A stretch of 64,000 nt of DNA from Agromyces mangrovi. GTDB taxonomy: Bacteria > Actinomycetota > Actinomycetes > Actinomycetales > Microbacteriaceae. Of the stretch, positions 17,595 through 27,870 are shown piece after piece; the first letter of the stretch is position 1, and each line of letters begins with the position of its first letter. Position numbers and translations under genes: made by a program. The stretch covers positions 2,108,001 to 2,172,000 of the forward strand of contig NZ_AP027737.1 in assembly GCF_030296695.1 (NCBI RefSeq). Reading direction: 5' to 3'. Below the pieces are notes generated by a model that did no database searches, had not been told where the DNA came from, and saw only the letters and a list, made by a program, of their open reading frames with translations.

Positions 17595-19360
17595 GCTCCG
17601 CACCCGACACCGTCGCGATCGTCACGACCCTCGCGCCCAGGCCGAAGGCCCAGCCGGTGATCGTCCGGATCTTCCGCCACCCGATCGGTGCGATCTGCAC
17701 CGTCTACGTCCTGCTGGTCGTCGTGCTCGGCCTGCTGGCGCCCGTCCTGTCGCCGTACGACCCGAACTTCACCGATCTCGGCAGCACGAATGCCCCGCCG
17801 TTCAGCCCCGATCACATCCTCGGCGGCGACGGTTCCGGCCGGGACGTTCTCGCGCGGCTGCTGTTCGGCGCCCGCGAGATGCTGCTCGCAGTCGTTCTCG
17901 TGGTTTCGGTGTCTCTCGTCATCGGCGTGACCGCCGGCCTCGTCGCCGGATACTACCGAGGCGCCGTCGAGCGGGTGGCCGACTTCGTCGCGGATTCGAT
18001 CATGTCGCTGCCCGGCATCGTCCTGCTCATCGCCCTCTATGCGCGGACCGGTCCCAACATGGTCGTGGCGATGATCATCTTCGGTGTGATCATCGCTCCC
18101 ACCTACTTCCGGCTCGTACGTGCCGTGGTCGTGACGGTGCGGACCGAGCTGTTCGTGGACGCGGCGAAGGTCGTCGGCCTCTCGGACGTCCGCATCGTCG
18201 GGCGACACATCCTGTGGGCGGTCAGCGGTCCCGTGGTGATCCACTCCGCCGGAATCGCCGGGGCAGCGATCGGCATCCAGGCGGGCTTGGATTTCCTCGG
18301 GCTCGGCGACCCGCGGATCCCGACGTGGGGTCGGGTGCTCGAAGAGGCGTTCCAGAACATCTACCGCAACCCGCTCGGCGTGCTGTGGCCTGCGCTCGCC
18401 ATCAGCGTCACGATTCTCGCGTTCGTCCTGCTCGGCAACGCCTTGCGCGACGTCCTCCAGCCTCCGGGCTCGGCCCACGACTTCAAGCGGTCCCGTCGGC
18501 GGGCGCTCGCGAGAGACCTGCGCTCGGCCGCGCCTGAGGCCGCCCAGCCGACGGACGATGTCGTGCTGTCCATCCGCGACCTCAGGATGGGATACCCCAG
18601 TGGGCCCGACACGGTGCGGGAGGTCCTTCACGGCGTCGACCTCGACCTCCACCGCGGCGAGATCCACGGACTCGTCGGCGAGTCAGGGTCGGGGAAGTCG
18701 CAGATCGCATTCTCGATCCTGGGCATCCTTCCCAAGGAGGCGATCGCGCTCGGCGGGAGCATCGTTGCCGACGGTCGGGACCTGCTCCGCGACCGCGAGG
18801 CGCTGCGCGCGGCCCGCGGCAGGCGCATCGGCTACATCCCGCAGGAGCCCATGTCGAACCTCGATCCGTCGTTCACGATCGGCGACCAACTCGTGTACGG
18901 GCTCCGTGCCGCGCGCAGCATGTCGAAGAAGCAGGCGCGAGAGCGCGTCCACAGCTTGCTCGTGCGTGTCGGAATCCGTGACGCGGACCGCGTGATGAAG
19001 CTCTTTCCGCACGAGATCTCGGGCGGGATGGCGCAGCGCGTGCTGATCTGCGGCGCCGTTGCCGCGGACCCCGACATCATCGTCGCGGACGAGCCCACGA
19101 CGGCGCTCGACGTGACCGTGCAGGCCGAGGTGCTGGAGCTGCTTCGCGAACTCAGCATCGAGCGGGGCCTCGCGATGGTGCTGGTGACCCACAACCTGGG
19201 AGTCGTGGCAGACCTGTGCGCGACCGTCAGCGTGATGAGGGAAGGCGAGATCGTCGAGCGCGGCGCGGTCGAGAAGATCCTCGCCGATCCCGAGCACCCC
19301 TATACGAAGGAGCTCCTGAGTTCTTCGCAGAGTGTCGAGCTGATGGAGGCGGGATCATGA
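17591..19360 (+). CDS. Fused ABC permease (DppC type) and ATP-binding protein (DppD type)
   Basis: 589 aa. Residues 1-300 are a DppC-like permease (SPYDPNFTDLGSTNAPP, GGDGSGRDVLARLLFG, EAA-like loop VDAAKVVGLSDVRIVGRHIL, GLDFLGLGDPRIPTWG). After a basic linker (SRRRALARDLRSAAPEA) residues 325-589 form a complete DppD-like nucleotide-binding domain with Walker A GESGSGKS, signature ISGGMAQR, Walker B IIVADEPTTALD and the H-loop VTHNLGVV, ending with the HPYTKELL oligopeptide-ABC motif. Both parts are in one continuous frame. Overlaps neighbours by 4 bases (17591) and 4 bases (19357). Confidence 0.93.
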   Translation: MSSAPDTVAIVTTLAPRPKAQPVIVRIFRHPIGAICTVYVLLVVVLGLLAPVLSPYDPNFTDLGSTNAPPFSPDHILGGDGSGRDVLARLLFGAREMLLAVVLVVSVSLVIGVTAGLVAGYYRGAVERVADFVADSIMSLPGIVLLIALYARTGPNMVVAMIIFGVIIAPTYFRLVRAVVVTVRTELFVDAAKVVGLSDVRIVGRHILWAVSGPVVIHSAGIAGAAIGIQAGLDFLGLGDPRIPTWGRVLEEAFQNIYRNPLGVLWPALAISVTILAFVLLGNALRDVLQPPGSAHDFKRSRRRALARDLRSAAPEAAQPTDDVVLSIRDLRMGYPSGPDTVREVLHGVDLDLHRGEIHGLVGESGSGKSQIAFSILGILPKEAIALGGSIVADGRDLLRDREALRAARGRRIGYIPQEPMSNLDPSFTIGDQLVYGLRAARSMSKKQARERVHSLLVRVGIRDADRVMKLFPHEISGGMAQRVLICGAVAADPDIIVADEPTTALDVTVQAEVLELLRELSIERGLAMVLVTHNLGVVADLCATVSVMREGEIVERGAVEKILADPEHPYTKELLSSSQSVELMEAGS

Positions 19361-20181
19361 GCGAGCCGATCCTCGAGGTCGAGGACCTCGTCGTTCGCTT
19401 CGGAGCGGGCAAGTCGCAGACCACCGTGATCAAGGGTGTCTCGTTCGACCTGCACGCCGGCGAGACGCTGAGCATGGTAGGGGAGTCCGGCTCCGGCAAG
19501 ACCACGATCGGGCGGGCGATCCTCGGGCTCGCGCCCGTGTCGGAAGGGCGGATCGCGTTCAAGGGCACCGAGATCCACGCCGCGCGGCGTCGAGACCGCC
19601 GCAAGTCGTCGCGCGATGTCCAAGTGGTGTTCCAGGATCCATACTCGAGCCTGAACCCATCGATGCAGATCGAGGACATCCTCGCCGAGCCGCTCGCCGC
19701 GGCCGGGATCAGCGGCGGCCGCCAGCGTGTCCGCGGACTTCTGGACGCTGTGGGGCTGCCGTCGGACTCCGTGAACCGCTACCCCCGCGAATTCTCCGGC
19801 GGACAGCGGCAGCGCATCGCGATCGCGAGGGCGTTGGCGATGGAGCCGTCGGTGATCATCTGCGACGAGCCCACGAGCGCGCTCGACGTCACGACTCAGG
19901 CGAAGGTGCTGCAGCTCTTCAAGGAACTACAGGAGTCCACCGGCGTGGCCTACCTGTTCATCAGCCACGACCTCGGCGTCGTCCACAGCATCAGCGACCG
20001 GATCGCCGTGCTGTACCGCGGCGAGATCGTCGAGCTCGGGGACGCGAAGCAGGTCGCGATGGACCCCGCGCACCCGTACACGCGCAAGCTCCAGATGGCA
20101 GCACCGGTGGCCGACCCGGTGCTCCAGCGCGAGCGGCGCGAGGCACGCCTCGCCGCGATCGGGGCGGCAACCGATGACTGA
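19357..20181 (+). CDS. ABC transporter ATP-binding protein, DppF/OppF type
   Basis: 274 aa from ATG 19357, which overlaps the previous stop and follows GGAGGCGGG; an in-frame extension to 19216 is inside the upstream gene. Walker A GESGSGKT, Q-loop VVFQDPYSSLNPSMQ, signature FSGGQRQR, Walker B VIICDEPTSALD, H-loop ISHDLGVV and the HPYTRKL C-terminal motif are all present. It pairs with the fused ATPase to power the importer. Its 3' end overlaps the GH43 gene by 8 bases. Confidence 0.95.
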   Translation: MSEPILEVEDLVVRFGAGKSQTTVIKGVSFDLHAGETLSMVGESGSGKTTIGRAILGLAPVSEGRIAFKGTEIHAARRRDRRKSSRDVQVVFQDPYSSLNPSMQIEDILAEPLAAAGISGGRQRVRGLLDAVGLPSDSVNRYPREFSGGQRQRIAIARALAMEPSVIICDEPTSALDVTTQAKVLQLFKELQESTGVAYLFISHDLGVVHSISDRIAVLYRGEIVELGDAKQVAMDPAHPYTRKLQMAAPVADPVLQRERREARLAAIGAATDD

Positions 20182-21678
20182 TGCCGCCGTGGCGCCCAGC
20201 ACGACGGCCGTGAGCGCCGAGACGCAGCCCATCGTCGCCGGCTTCCACCCCGACCCGACCATCTGCCGGGTGGGAGACGACTACTACCTCGCGCACTCGA
20301 GCTTCGAGTACTTTCCCGGCGCGCCCATCTTCCACAGTCGCGATCTGGTGTCCTGGAAGCAGATCGGGAACATCCTCACCCGCAGGTCGCAGTTCCGCGC
20401 CGGCACGTCCGGCCCGTCGACGGGCATCTACGGATCGACGCTGCGCCATCACGACGGGCGGTTCTGGTTCGCGACGACGAATGTGAGCGACTTCTCCTCG
20501 GGGCAGGTGATCGTGCACGCGACCGATCCCGCCGGCCCCTGGAGTGAACCCGTGTTCGTCTCCGAGGCGATCGGCATCGATCCCGATCTGGTGTGGGACG
20601 AGGACGGCACCTGCTACCTCACCTGGCACGTCCTCGATTTCAGCGTGGGTGGGCAGGAGATCCGCCAGGCGCCGATCGACCTGAGCACTGGCCGACTGCT
20701 CGAGCAGAGCTACCCGGTCTGGCAGGGAAGCGGGATGCCGATGGCCGAGGGTCCGCACGTCTATCGCATCGGGGAGCACTGGTACATCGTGCTCGCCGAG
20801 GGGGTACGGAGCGCGGTCACTGCGTCACGGTCGCGCGCGGACCGAGCCCTCGGGGCCCGTTCGAGTCCTGCAGCTGGAATCCCGTGTTCACGCATCGGAG
20901 CAGCGCGCACCCGGTGCAGAACGTCGGCCACGCCGATCTCGTGCAGGGGCCCGACGGGCGCTGGGCCGCGGTCTACCTGGGCGTGCGCCCCCGAGGTTCG
21001 ACCCCGGGCTTCCACGTGCTGGGACGCGAGACCTTTCTTGCCGGGGTCGACTGGGTCGACGGGTGGCCGGTGTTCGACGAGGCGCGCTACTCGGTGGCGC
21101 CCGACGGCGATGGCTTCGTCGACGACTTCACGTCCCGCGAACTCGATCCGCGCTGGGTCGCCGCCGACAGCGAGCCCGGCGCGGTCGCACGGCTCGCTCC
21201 TGGTGGCGGCCTGCACTTCTCGGGCTGGGGTGCAGCTACCGACGTGCTGTGCACGCGGGTGAAGGACTTCGCCTGGCAGGCCGACGCGACGGTGGAGACC
21301 TCCGGCGCGATCGGGCTCCGGCTCGACGACCGTCATTGGTGTGCCGTCGTCTTCGAGGAGGGCCGGGCGAGGGCGATCGTGCAGATCGGGGACATCCGCC
21401 AGCAGTTCGGCGAGCTCGAACTCGGCGGTGAGTCCGCGAGTCTGCGGATCTCGACGACATTCCCGCACTCCGCCCCGGTGCCCTTCGGCTACGCCGGGCC
21501 GGACGATGTCGTGCTCTCAGCGCTCCGCGACGGCGAGGCGGTCGAGATCGCCCGCCTCGACGGCCGATACTTCTCCACCGAAGTGGCGGCCGGGTTCACT
21601 GGACGCATGCTGGCGGTGGGTGCGCCCTCGCCCGCCGGCATCGTGCGGTCGGTGACGTATCGTCCGACAGCGGGGTGA
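20174..21678 (+). CDS. Glycoside hydrolase family 43 (beta-xylosidase/alpha-L-arabinofuranosidase), frame broken in a G-run
   Basis: ATG 20174 overlaps the ATPase gene. The first frame carries FHPDPTICRVGDDYYL (general base Asp27), GIDPDLVWDEDG (pKa-modulating Asp near residue 137) and MAEGPHVYRIGEHWYIVLAE (general acid Glu near 192), then breaks at the five-G run 20800-20804. Adding one G restores LAEGGTERGHCVTVARGPSPRGPFE and the frame continues through HADLVQGPDGRWAAVYLGVRP to 21678. The C-terminal part (from DDFTSRELDPRW) is the beta-sandwich accessory domain of GH43 xylosidases. About 502 aa, cytoplasmic. Substrate between xylosides and arabinosides cannot be fixed. The break is probably a homopolymer error. 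Confidence 0.88.
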
Positions 21679-21697
21679 CCGTTCGCGTGGCCTGCGC

Positions 21698-21705
21698 TTG
21701 CGCAA
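21698..21705. promoter_or_regulatory. TTGCGCAA operator upstream of the MFS gene
   Basis: Palindrome 20 bases after the GH43 stop and about 120 bases before the MFS start. It is also inside an imperfect GCGCTT...AAAGCGC hairpin, so a terminator role is a second possibility. Confidence 0.5.
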
Positions 21706-21822
21706 AAGCGCGGGAATCGGCTGACCCGCGACGGTGGGCGTCGTAGTCTGAAACCCCCACCGTTCGCGGCGTTGGTGCGCCTGGGTCTTCCGGCAGCGCG
21801 CAGGGGTATGAGAAGGCTCCCA

Positions 21823-23125
21823 ATGTCGCACGACACTCGTGGCGCGCGCACCGGCCAGACCCGGACCATCCGGGTGCGGCGGCACCGAACCCACCATCGC
21901 CGAGCAACGGGTCATGCACCGTTCCCGCGCCTCGGCCTCAGTGTGCTGGCCGCGGCGATCTTCGTCTCCATGTCCACGGAGTTCCTGCCCGGCGGGCTTC
22001 TCCCCGACATTGCGGAGACGTTCGATCGGCCCGTGACGCAGGTCGGACAGCTCGTCTCGGTGTTCGCGGCCGCTGTCATCGTCACGACGACGCCTCTCGC
22101 GATCGCGACCAGGCGGCTGCCGCGCAAGCCTCTCGCGATCGTCGCGCTCGCGGGCATCGCGGGCGCGACGACTTTGACCGCGCTCGCCCCGACCTTCGAG
22201 ATCCTCCTCGTGGCCCGCGTGCTCGGGGAGTCGCGCACGGCCTGTTCTGGGCAGTCGCGGCTGCCTATGCGGCGGACCTCGTGCCGGCGGCGCAGTTGGG
22301 CCGGGCGACGGCGATCACCGCCGCCGGCGGCTCGGTCGCCGGAGTGCTGGGCGTGCCCCTCGGCAACCTGCTCGGGCAGGCGTTCGGCTGGCGGGCGGCA
22401 TTCGGCGCGCTCGCCGTCGTGGCCGGTGTGGTCGTGGTGCTCATCGTGCTGCTCCTGCCGCCCGTCTCGCCGACCCCCGCTCCGCAGAGGAGTGCGAGGG
22501 CCACCCGAACGGACGCTGCAGCGCAGTCGGCGCTGCCCGGCATCCTGCTCGTGTGCCTGATCATCCTCTTCGTCGTGATCGGCCAGACGACGTACGGGAC
22601 CTACTCGGTGGTGTGGCTCACCGACGTCGCCTCCCTCGAGCCCACAGCCATCCCTCTCTTCCTCTTCGGCACCGGGCTCGCCGCCTTCGTCAGCGTGACG
22701 TTGATCGGCCGCCCGGCGGATCGCTTCCCGAACACCACGGTCGTCGCCGGGGTGGCACTGGTCGTGGTGCTCAACGTCGCGCTCCCGCTCGCGGCGGGGT
22801 GGGGGCTGGTTCCGCTGATCGTCGTCGCGCTGGGGCAGGCCATGGCCTTCGCGATCGTGCCGCCGCTCCTCCAGATCCGCATCATGCGCCTGACACCGCC
22901 CCGCCAGCGATCCTCCGCCGCCGCGCTGCAGACCACGGCCTTCAACATCGCGATCGGCGGGGGCGCCGTCGTCGGAGCGGTCGTCGTGGGCGCCTGGGGG
23001 CTCGCCGCGCTGCCGTGGGCGGCCGCACTGACCGTCGCCGTGGGTCTGTGCGTGCTGTGCCTCTCGACCCTGGGCTCGCCGCGCGGCCGAACTCCGGGGA
23101 GCAGGCGGCCGCAGACGGGCCGTGA
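21823..23125 (+). CDS. MFS exporter (AraJ/CmlA-like), frame broken in two G-runs
   Basis: ATG 21823 after GAGAAGG. About twelve membrane segments in total. The first frame runs to ILLVARVLG, then breaks in the four-G run 22225-22228; one added G gives VARVLGGVAHGLFWAVAAAYAADLVPAAQLGRAT, an expected motif-C/TM4 region of drug/sugar efflux MFS proteins. A second break at the four-G run 23096-23099 is inferred because one added G gives a short tail ending at TGA 23123-23125, whereas the uncorrected frame runs into a long basic tail to 23381. Predicted size is about 434 aa. It may export sugars or be unrelated to the regulon; a TTGCGCAA site precedes it. Confidence 0.75.
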
Positions 23126-23397
23126 GTCGCTGAACCGAGCGGGATCGGACCGACCTCGCTTTCGACGCGGTCCGGCCGCCATCGTTCGCGCCACCAGATC
23201 CGGGTGCGGGACGTTCCAGGCTGGAGCCCTGCGAGAGGGCCGGCCGGGTAGGACTTGCCGGCGACCTTCGGATCTCCTACGAGGTCCGTGTCCATCACTG
23301 CGGGGGCGCCGACCGGCTCTTCGAAGCCGGCATCGACGAACGAACACGGGGCAGGTCCGTTCCGCCGAACGCGTGGGCTGAGGCGCCCCAGCGCGAG
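23126..23397. other. Unassigned junction region with a possible gene remnant
   Basis: No intact gene. On the minus strand an open stretch (about 23345 down to 23130) encodes a plausible protein-like segment including VMMDTDLVGDPKVAGKSYPAG and PGTSRTRIWWRERW, without a good start or ribosome site. It may be a decayed gene end. The region marks the change from the operator-rich, octamer-poor left part to the octamer-rich right part. Confidence 0.35.
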
Positions 23398-25844
<2,447 letters not shown>

Positions 25845-25870
25845 ACGGCGCCACGGTGTCGCGCGGGGAG

Positions 25871-25878
25871 TTGCGCAA
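25871..25878. promoter_or_regulatory. TTGCGCAA operator upstream of thuA
   Basis: Perfect palindrome extended to GTTGCGCAAC (25870-25879), about 90 bases upstream of the ThuA start and beside the TetR promoter. It is the only such site I found to the right of 23 kb and links this two-gene unit to the LacI-type regulon. Confidence 0.55.
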
Positions 25879-25968
25879 CCGACTGGATCGTGCGCCGCGG
25901 ACTTGGCAGAGTCGGTGGAGCGTGCGTCCCGCCCGGGTCGCACGCTGCTCCACGGGAAGGCGGCGGCG

Positions 25969-26679
25969 ATGGCGCATCGGGCACTGGTCGTGCGCGGCGG
26001 ATGGGACGGACATCGGCCGATCGAGGCATCCGACCTGTTCCTGCCGTTCCTGGAGCGCTCCGGCTACGACGTGCGCATCGAATCGTCGCCCGCGGTCTAC
26101 GCCGACGCCGAGACCATGGCCGAGACCGACCTGATCGTGCAGTGCATCACTATGGGCGAGATCACCCACGAGGAGGTGAGCGGCCTGCGCGACGCGGTCG
26201 CCGCCGGCACCGGGTTCACCGGCTGGCACGGCGGTATCGCCGACTCGTTCCGGGCATCGGCCGACTACCTCCAGCTCGTCGGCGGCCAGTTCGCGGCCCA
26301 CCCCGGCCGCGCGCCCGAACCGTCGGGCGAGCCGCGCGACGACGCGAACTTCCTCGACCACGTGATCGAGCTGACCGACCTCGGCCGCACGCACCCCGTC
26401 ACGCAGGGCCTCGATGACTTCGCGATCACGACCGAGCAGTACTGGGTGCTGCACGACGATCTCATCGACGTGCTCGCCACCACCACGCACCCGGTGCGGC
26501 CCTGGCATCCGTGGCGGCGCCCGCTCACCTCGCCCGCCGTCTGGACCCGCGACTGGGGCGCGGGGCGCATCGTCGTCACGACGCCCGGGCACGACCCGGA
26601 GGTGCTCGACGACCCCAACGTGCGCACCGTGATCGAGAGGGGGATGCTGTGGGCGACTCGCACCGCGTCGGCATCGTAG
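25969..26679 (+). CDS. ThuA-like domain protein
   Basis: 236 aa from ATG 25969, preceded by GGGAAGG at 8 bases; the frame extends far upstream through the TetR region and is not used there. The fold is a class I glutamine amidotransferase-like ThuA domain: RALVVRGGWDGHRP at the N-terminus, VQCITMGEITHEEVSGLRDAVAAGTGFTGWHGGIADSF, and TEQYWVLHDD near the end. ThuA proteins take part in disaccharide (trehalose-like) and 3-keto-sugar utilisation, usually with Gfo/Idh dehydrogenases, as here. The next gene overlaps it by 31 bases. Confidence 0.88.
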   Translation: MAHRALVVRGGWDGHRPIEASDLFLPFLERSGYDVRIESSPAVYADAETMAETDLIVQCITMGEITHEEVSGLRDAVAAGTGFTGWHGGIADSFRASADYLQLVGGQFAAHPGRAPEPSGEPRDDANFLDHVIELTDLGRTHPVTQGLDDFAITTEQYWVLHDDLIDVLATTTHPVRPWHPWRRPLTSPAVWTRDWGAGRIVVTTPGHDPEVLDDPNVRTVIERGMLWATRTASAS

Positions 26680-27752
26680 GCCTGGGCAACATCTCGCGGG
26701 CGTACCTCGACACCCTCGCCCGGGTGCCGTCGGTGCGCATCACCGCGGTCGCCGACCTCGACCGCTCCCGCGCCGAGGCGGTCGCATCCGCCCTGCCCGA
26801 GGCCCGCGCCGCGACCGTCGACGAGCTCGTCGCGAGCCCCGACGTCGACACCGTGCTGAACCTCACCATCCCGGCCGCGCATGCCGACGTCGCACTCGCG
26901 GCGATCGCGCACGACCGCGACGTGTACGGCGAGAAGCCGCTCGCGGCCACGCTCGACGAGGCGCGTGCGATGACTGCGGCGGCGGATGCCTCGGGCGTGC
27001 GCCTCGGCTGCGCACCCGACACCGTGCTCGGCACGGGCACGCAGACCGCGCGGGCCGCGATCGACGGCGGACGCATCGGGCGTCCGCTCGCCGCGACGGC
27101 CGTGATGGTGACGCCCGGTCACGAGCGGTGGCATCCGAACCCCGACTTCTACTATCGGGCGGGCGGCGGACCGCTGCTCGACATGGGGCCGTACTACGTG
27201 GCCGCGCTCATCCACCTCCTCGGTCCGGTGCGGCGCGTCACCGGCATGTCGAGCCGATTGCGCGACGAGCGCGTGATCACCGGCGGCGAGCGCGCGGGCG
27301 AGCGCATCCGGGTCGAGGTCGCGACCCACGTGTCGGGCGTGCTCGAGCACGACGGCGGTGCGCTCTCGACGCTCACCACGAGCTTCGACGGCACCGCGAC
27401 GACGGCCGCGCCCATCGAGGTGCACGGCGAGCTCGGCACCCTCTCGGTGCCCGACCCCAACCACTTCGACGGCGAGGTGCGTCTCGCGCCGCTGGACGAC
27501 GCGGGCACGTGGCATCCGCTCGCCCCCGCCGCGGGCTACGTCGACGCGGCGCGCGGCGTCGGGCTGCTCGACTTCCTGCGGGCGGATGCCTCGCGGCCGG
27601 CCAGGGCCGGAGCCGACGTGGCGCTGCACAGCCTGGAGGTCATGACAGCCCTGCTCGAGTCGGCCGAGTCGGGGGAGCGGGCCGTGCTGACGACCACGGT
27701 CGAGCGACCGGTTCCCGTGCCGCTCGTGCCCGCCGCGGACTGGCGGCGCTGA
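26649..27752 (+). CDS. Gfo/Idh/MocA family oxidoreductase
   Basis: 367 aa from GTG 26649 with GAGAGGGGG just upstream; it overlaps thuA by 31 bases, so the two are coupled. The N-terminal Rossmann domain begins VGIVGLGNISRAYLDTLARVP, the EKPLAAT motif with its conserved Lys follows, and the C-terminal alpha/beta domain has the GGGPLLDMGPYYVAAL segment. It should oxidise or reduce a sugar or inositol-like substrate with NAD(P). With ThuA and a TTGCGCAA site it probably handles a sugar from the regulon. Confidence 0.9.
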   Translation: MGDSHRVGIVGLGNISRAYLDTLARVPSVRITAVADLDRSRAEAVASALPEARAATVDELVASPDVDTVLNLTIPAAHADVALAAIAHDRDVYGEKPLAATLDEARAMTAAADASGVRLGCAPDTVLGTGTQTARAAIDGGRIGRPLAATAVMVTPGHERWHPNPDFYYRAGGGPLLDMGPYYVAALIHLLGPVRRVTGMSSRLRDERVITGGERAGERIRVEVATHVSGVLEHDGGALSTLTTSFDGTATTAAPIEVHGELGTLSVPDPNHFDGEVRLAPLDDAGTWHPLAPAAGYVDAARGVGLLDFLRADASRPARAGADVALHSLEVMTALLESAESGERAVLTTTVERPVPVPLVPAADWRR

Positions 27753-27782
27753 GTCCCCTGTCTCTGCCCGTGGCCAGCCCAT

Positions 27783-27839
27783 CGAGTCGTCATGAAGTGT
27801 CGCTTTGGGCCGCGAATACCGACATCTCATGACGACTCG
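27783..27839. repeat. 57-base intergenic palindrome (long hairpin)
   Basis: Arms pair as 13 perfect base pairs (CGAGTCGTCATGA with TCATGACGACTCG), one mismatch, one G-U wobble and five more pairs, around a loop of about 17 bases. It lies between the Gfo/Idh stop (27752) and the DNA glycosylase start (27871). It could terminate the upstream operon or be a dispersed palindromic repeat; no second copy is evident in this window. Confidence 0.6.
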
Positions 27840-27858
27840 CGGAGGGGGCGGGTGGGGG

Positions 27859-27864
27859 TACGGT
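27859..27864 (+). promoter_or_regulatory. -10 hexamer TACGGT, leaderless start of the DNA glycosylase gene
   Basis: TANNNT hexamer 6 bases before ATG 27871; no convincing ribosome site is present. Confidence 0.45.
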
Positions 27865-27870
27865 CGGGGC

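Noticed and set aside
20593-21678. A second, independent gene for the GH43 C-terminal half
   Set aside because: It has no start or ribosome site and continues exactly the conserved catalytic-domain sequence interrupted in the G-run; treated as one gene.
21691-21712. Reading the TTGCGCAA at 21698 only as a terminator hairpin after GH43
   Set aside because: The stem is short and imperfect, and the core equals the operator found at seven other sites; a dual role cannot be excluded.
23126-23381. Long basic C-terminal tail of the MFS protein
   Set aside because: It appears only in the uncorrected frame after a G-run; one added base at 23096-23099 gives a short normal tail ending at 23125.
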